Below the pieces are notes generated by a model. That model ran no database searches and was not told the DNA's origin. It saw only the letters and a list, made by a program, of their open reading frames with translations. A program made the position numbers and the translations under genes. From Citrobacter sp. MGH106 (lineage in GTDB: Bacteria; Pseudomonadota; Gammaproteobacteria; Enterobacterales; Enterobacteriaceae), in the NCBI RefSeq assembly GCF_001037495.1, contig NZ_KQ089822.1:930001-994000 (forward strand): a DNA stretch of 64,000 nt. The letters run 5' to 3'. Of the stretch, positions 63,807-64,000 are shown one piece after another (position 1 is the stretch's first letter; each line of letters starts with the position of its first letter).

Positions 63807-64000
63807 ATGGAAAAAGAGCAGCTGATTGACATCGCCAATACCGTGATGCCCTTTGGTAAATACAAAGGGCGGCGATTGATTGATGTGCCGGAAGAGTATC
63901 TGTTGTGGTTTGCCCGTAAGGATGAGTTTCCACCGGGCAAACTGGGTGAACTGATGCAAATCACGCTGCTGATTAAAACTGAGGGGCTGACGCAGTTGGT
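63807..64000 (+). CDS. ypeB: YpeB (DUF3820), N-terminal part, cut by window end
   Basis: The ORF starts one base after the ligA stop with MEKEQLIDIANTVMPFGKYK and runs to the window edge for 64 codons. It matches the small E. coli protein YpeB of about 72 residues, a putative quorum-sensing-regulated-type DUF3820 protein of unknown function. It is likely cotranscribed with ligA. Confidence 0.9.
   Translation, partial: MEKEQLIDIANTVMPFGKYKGRRLIDVPEEYLLWFARKDEFPPGKLGELMQITLLIKTEGLTQL

Overview
The window is a chromosomal segment of an enterobacterium of the Citrobacter/Salmonella/Escherichia group. Gene content and order follow the E. coli bepA-to-ligA segment almost gene for gene, in inverted orientation. 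Three differences suggest a Citrobacter-like genome rather than E. coli K-12: a ptsJ regulator beside pdxK (an arrangement known from Salmonella), an isoaspartyl dipeptidase gene where K-12 carries the hyf operon, and no talA beside tktB. The genus is an inference. I see no rRNA, tRNA, CRISPR array, prophage, IS element, toxin-antitoxin or defence island.

Layout. 1-12 kb: bepA (cut by the window edge), perM, an iadA-type peptidase, bcp-gcvR divergent from dapA-bamC, purC with a PurR box, ypfJ-tmcA, ypfH, and the reverse-strand yffB-dapE-ypfN group. 12-18 kb: the 19-residue ypfM, the efflux pump gene acrD with a BaeR-like box, and the nitrate/nitrite sensor narQ. 18-26.7 kb: aegA, nudK, ypfG, tktB and maeB, interspersed with three ERIC elements. 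26.9-41.7 kb: a complete 17-gene ethanolamine utilisation operon, eutSPQTDMNEJGHABCLKR, preceded by a CRP-like site. 41.8-47.3 kb: hemF-amiA, ypeA-yfeZ-yfeY, yfeX and ucpA. 47.4-52.3 kb: the sulfate/thiosulfate importer cysPUWA and cysM. 52.4-55.6 kb: an amidotransferase gene, ptsJ, pdxK and a small uncharacterised gene. 55.6-64 kb: crr-ptsI-ptsH, cysK, cysZ, zipA, ligA and the start of ypeB.

Functional links. The eut operon encodes the shell (EutS, M, N, L, K), the B12-dependent lyase (EutBC) with its reactivase (EutA) and cobalamin adenosyltransferase (EutT), the acetaldehyde branches (EutE, EutG, EutD), a permease (EutH), accessory proteins (EutP, Q, J) and the activator EutR. Sulfate uptake (CysPUWA, CysZ) and both O-acetylserine sulfhydrylases (CysK, CysM) lie within 13 kb. 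The PTS phosphorelay genes lie between the sulfur genes and the vitamin B6 salvage genes.

Nearly all genes are recognisable housekeeping genes. The points most worth a second look are the missing talA at an ERIC-bearing junction, an ERIC copy that supplies the end of the aegA coding sequence, a direct-repeat candidate operator between ptsJ and pdxK, the small gene coupled to pdxK, and several intercistronic hairpins in the eut operon. I found no convincing undescribed multi-gene system.
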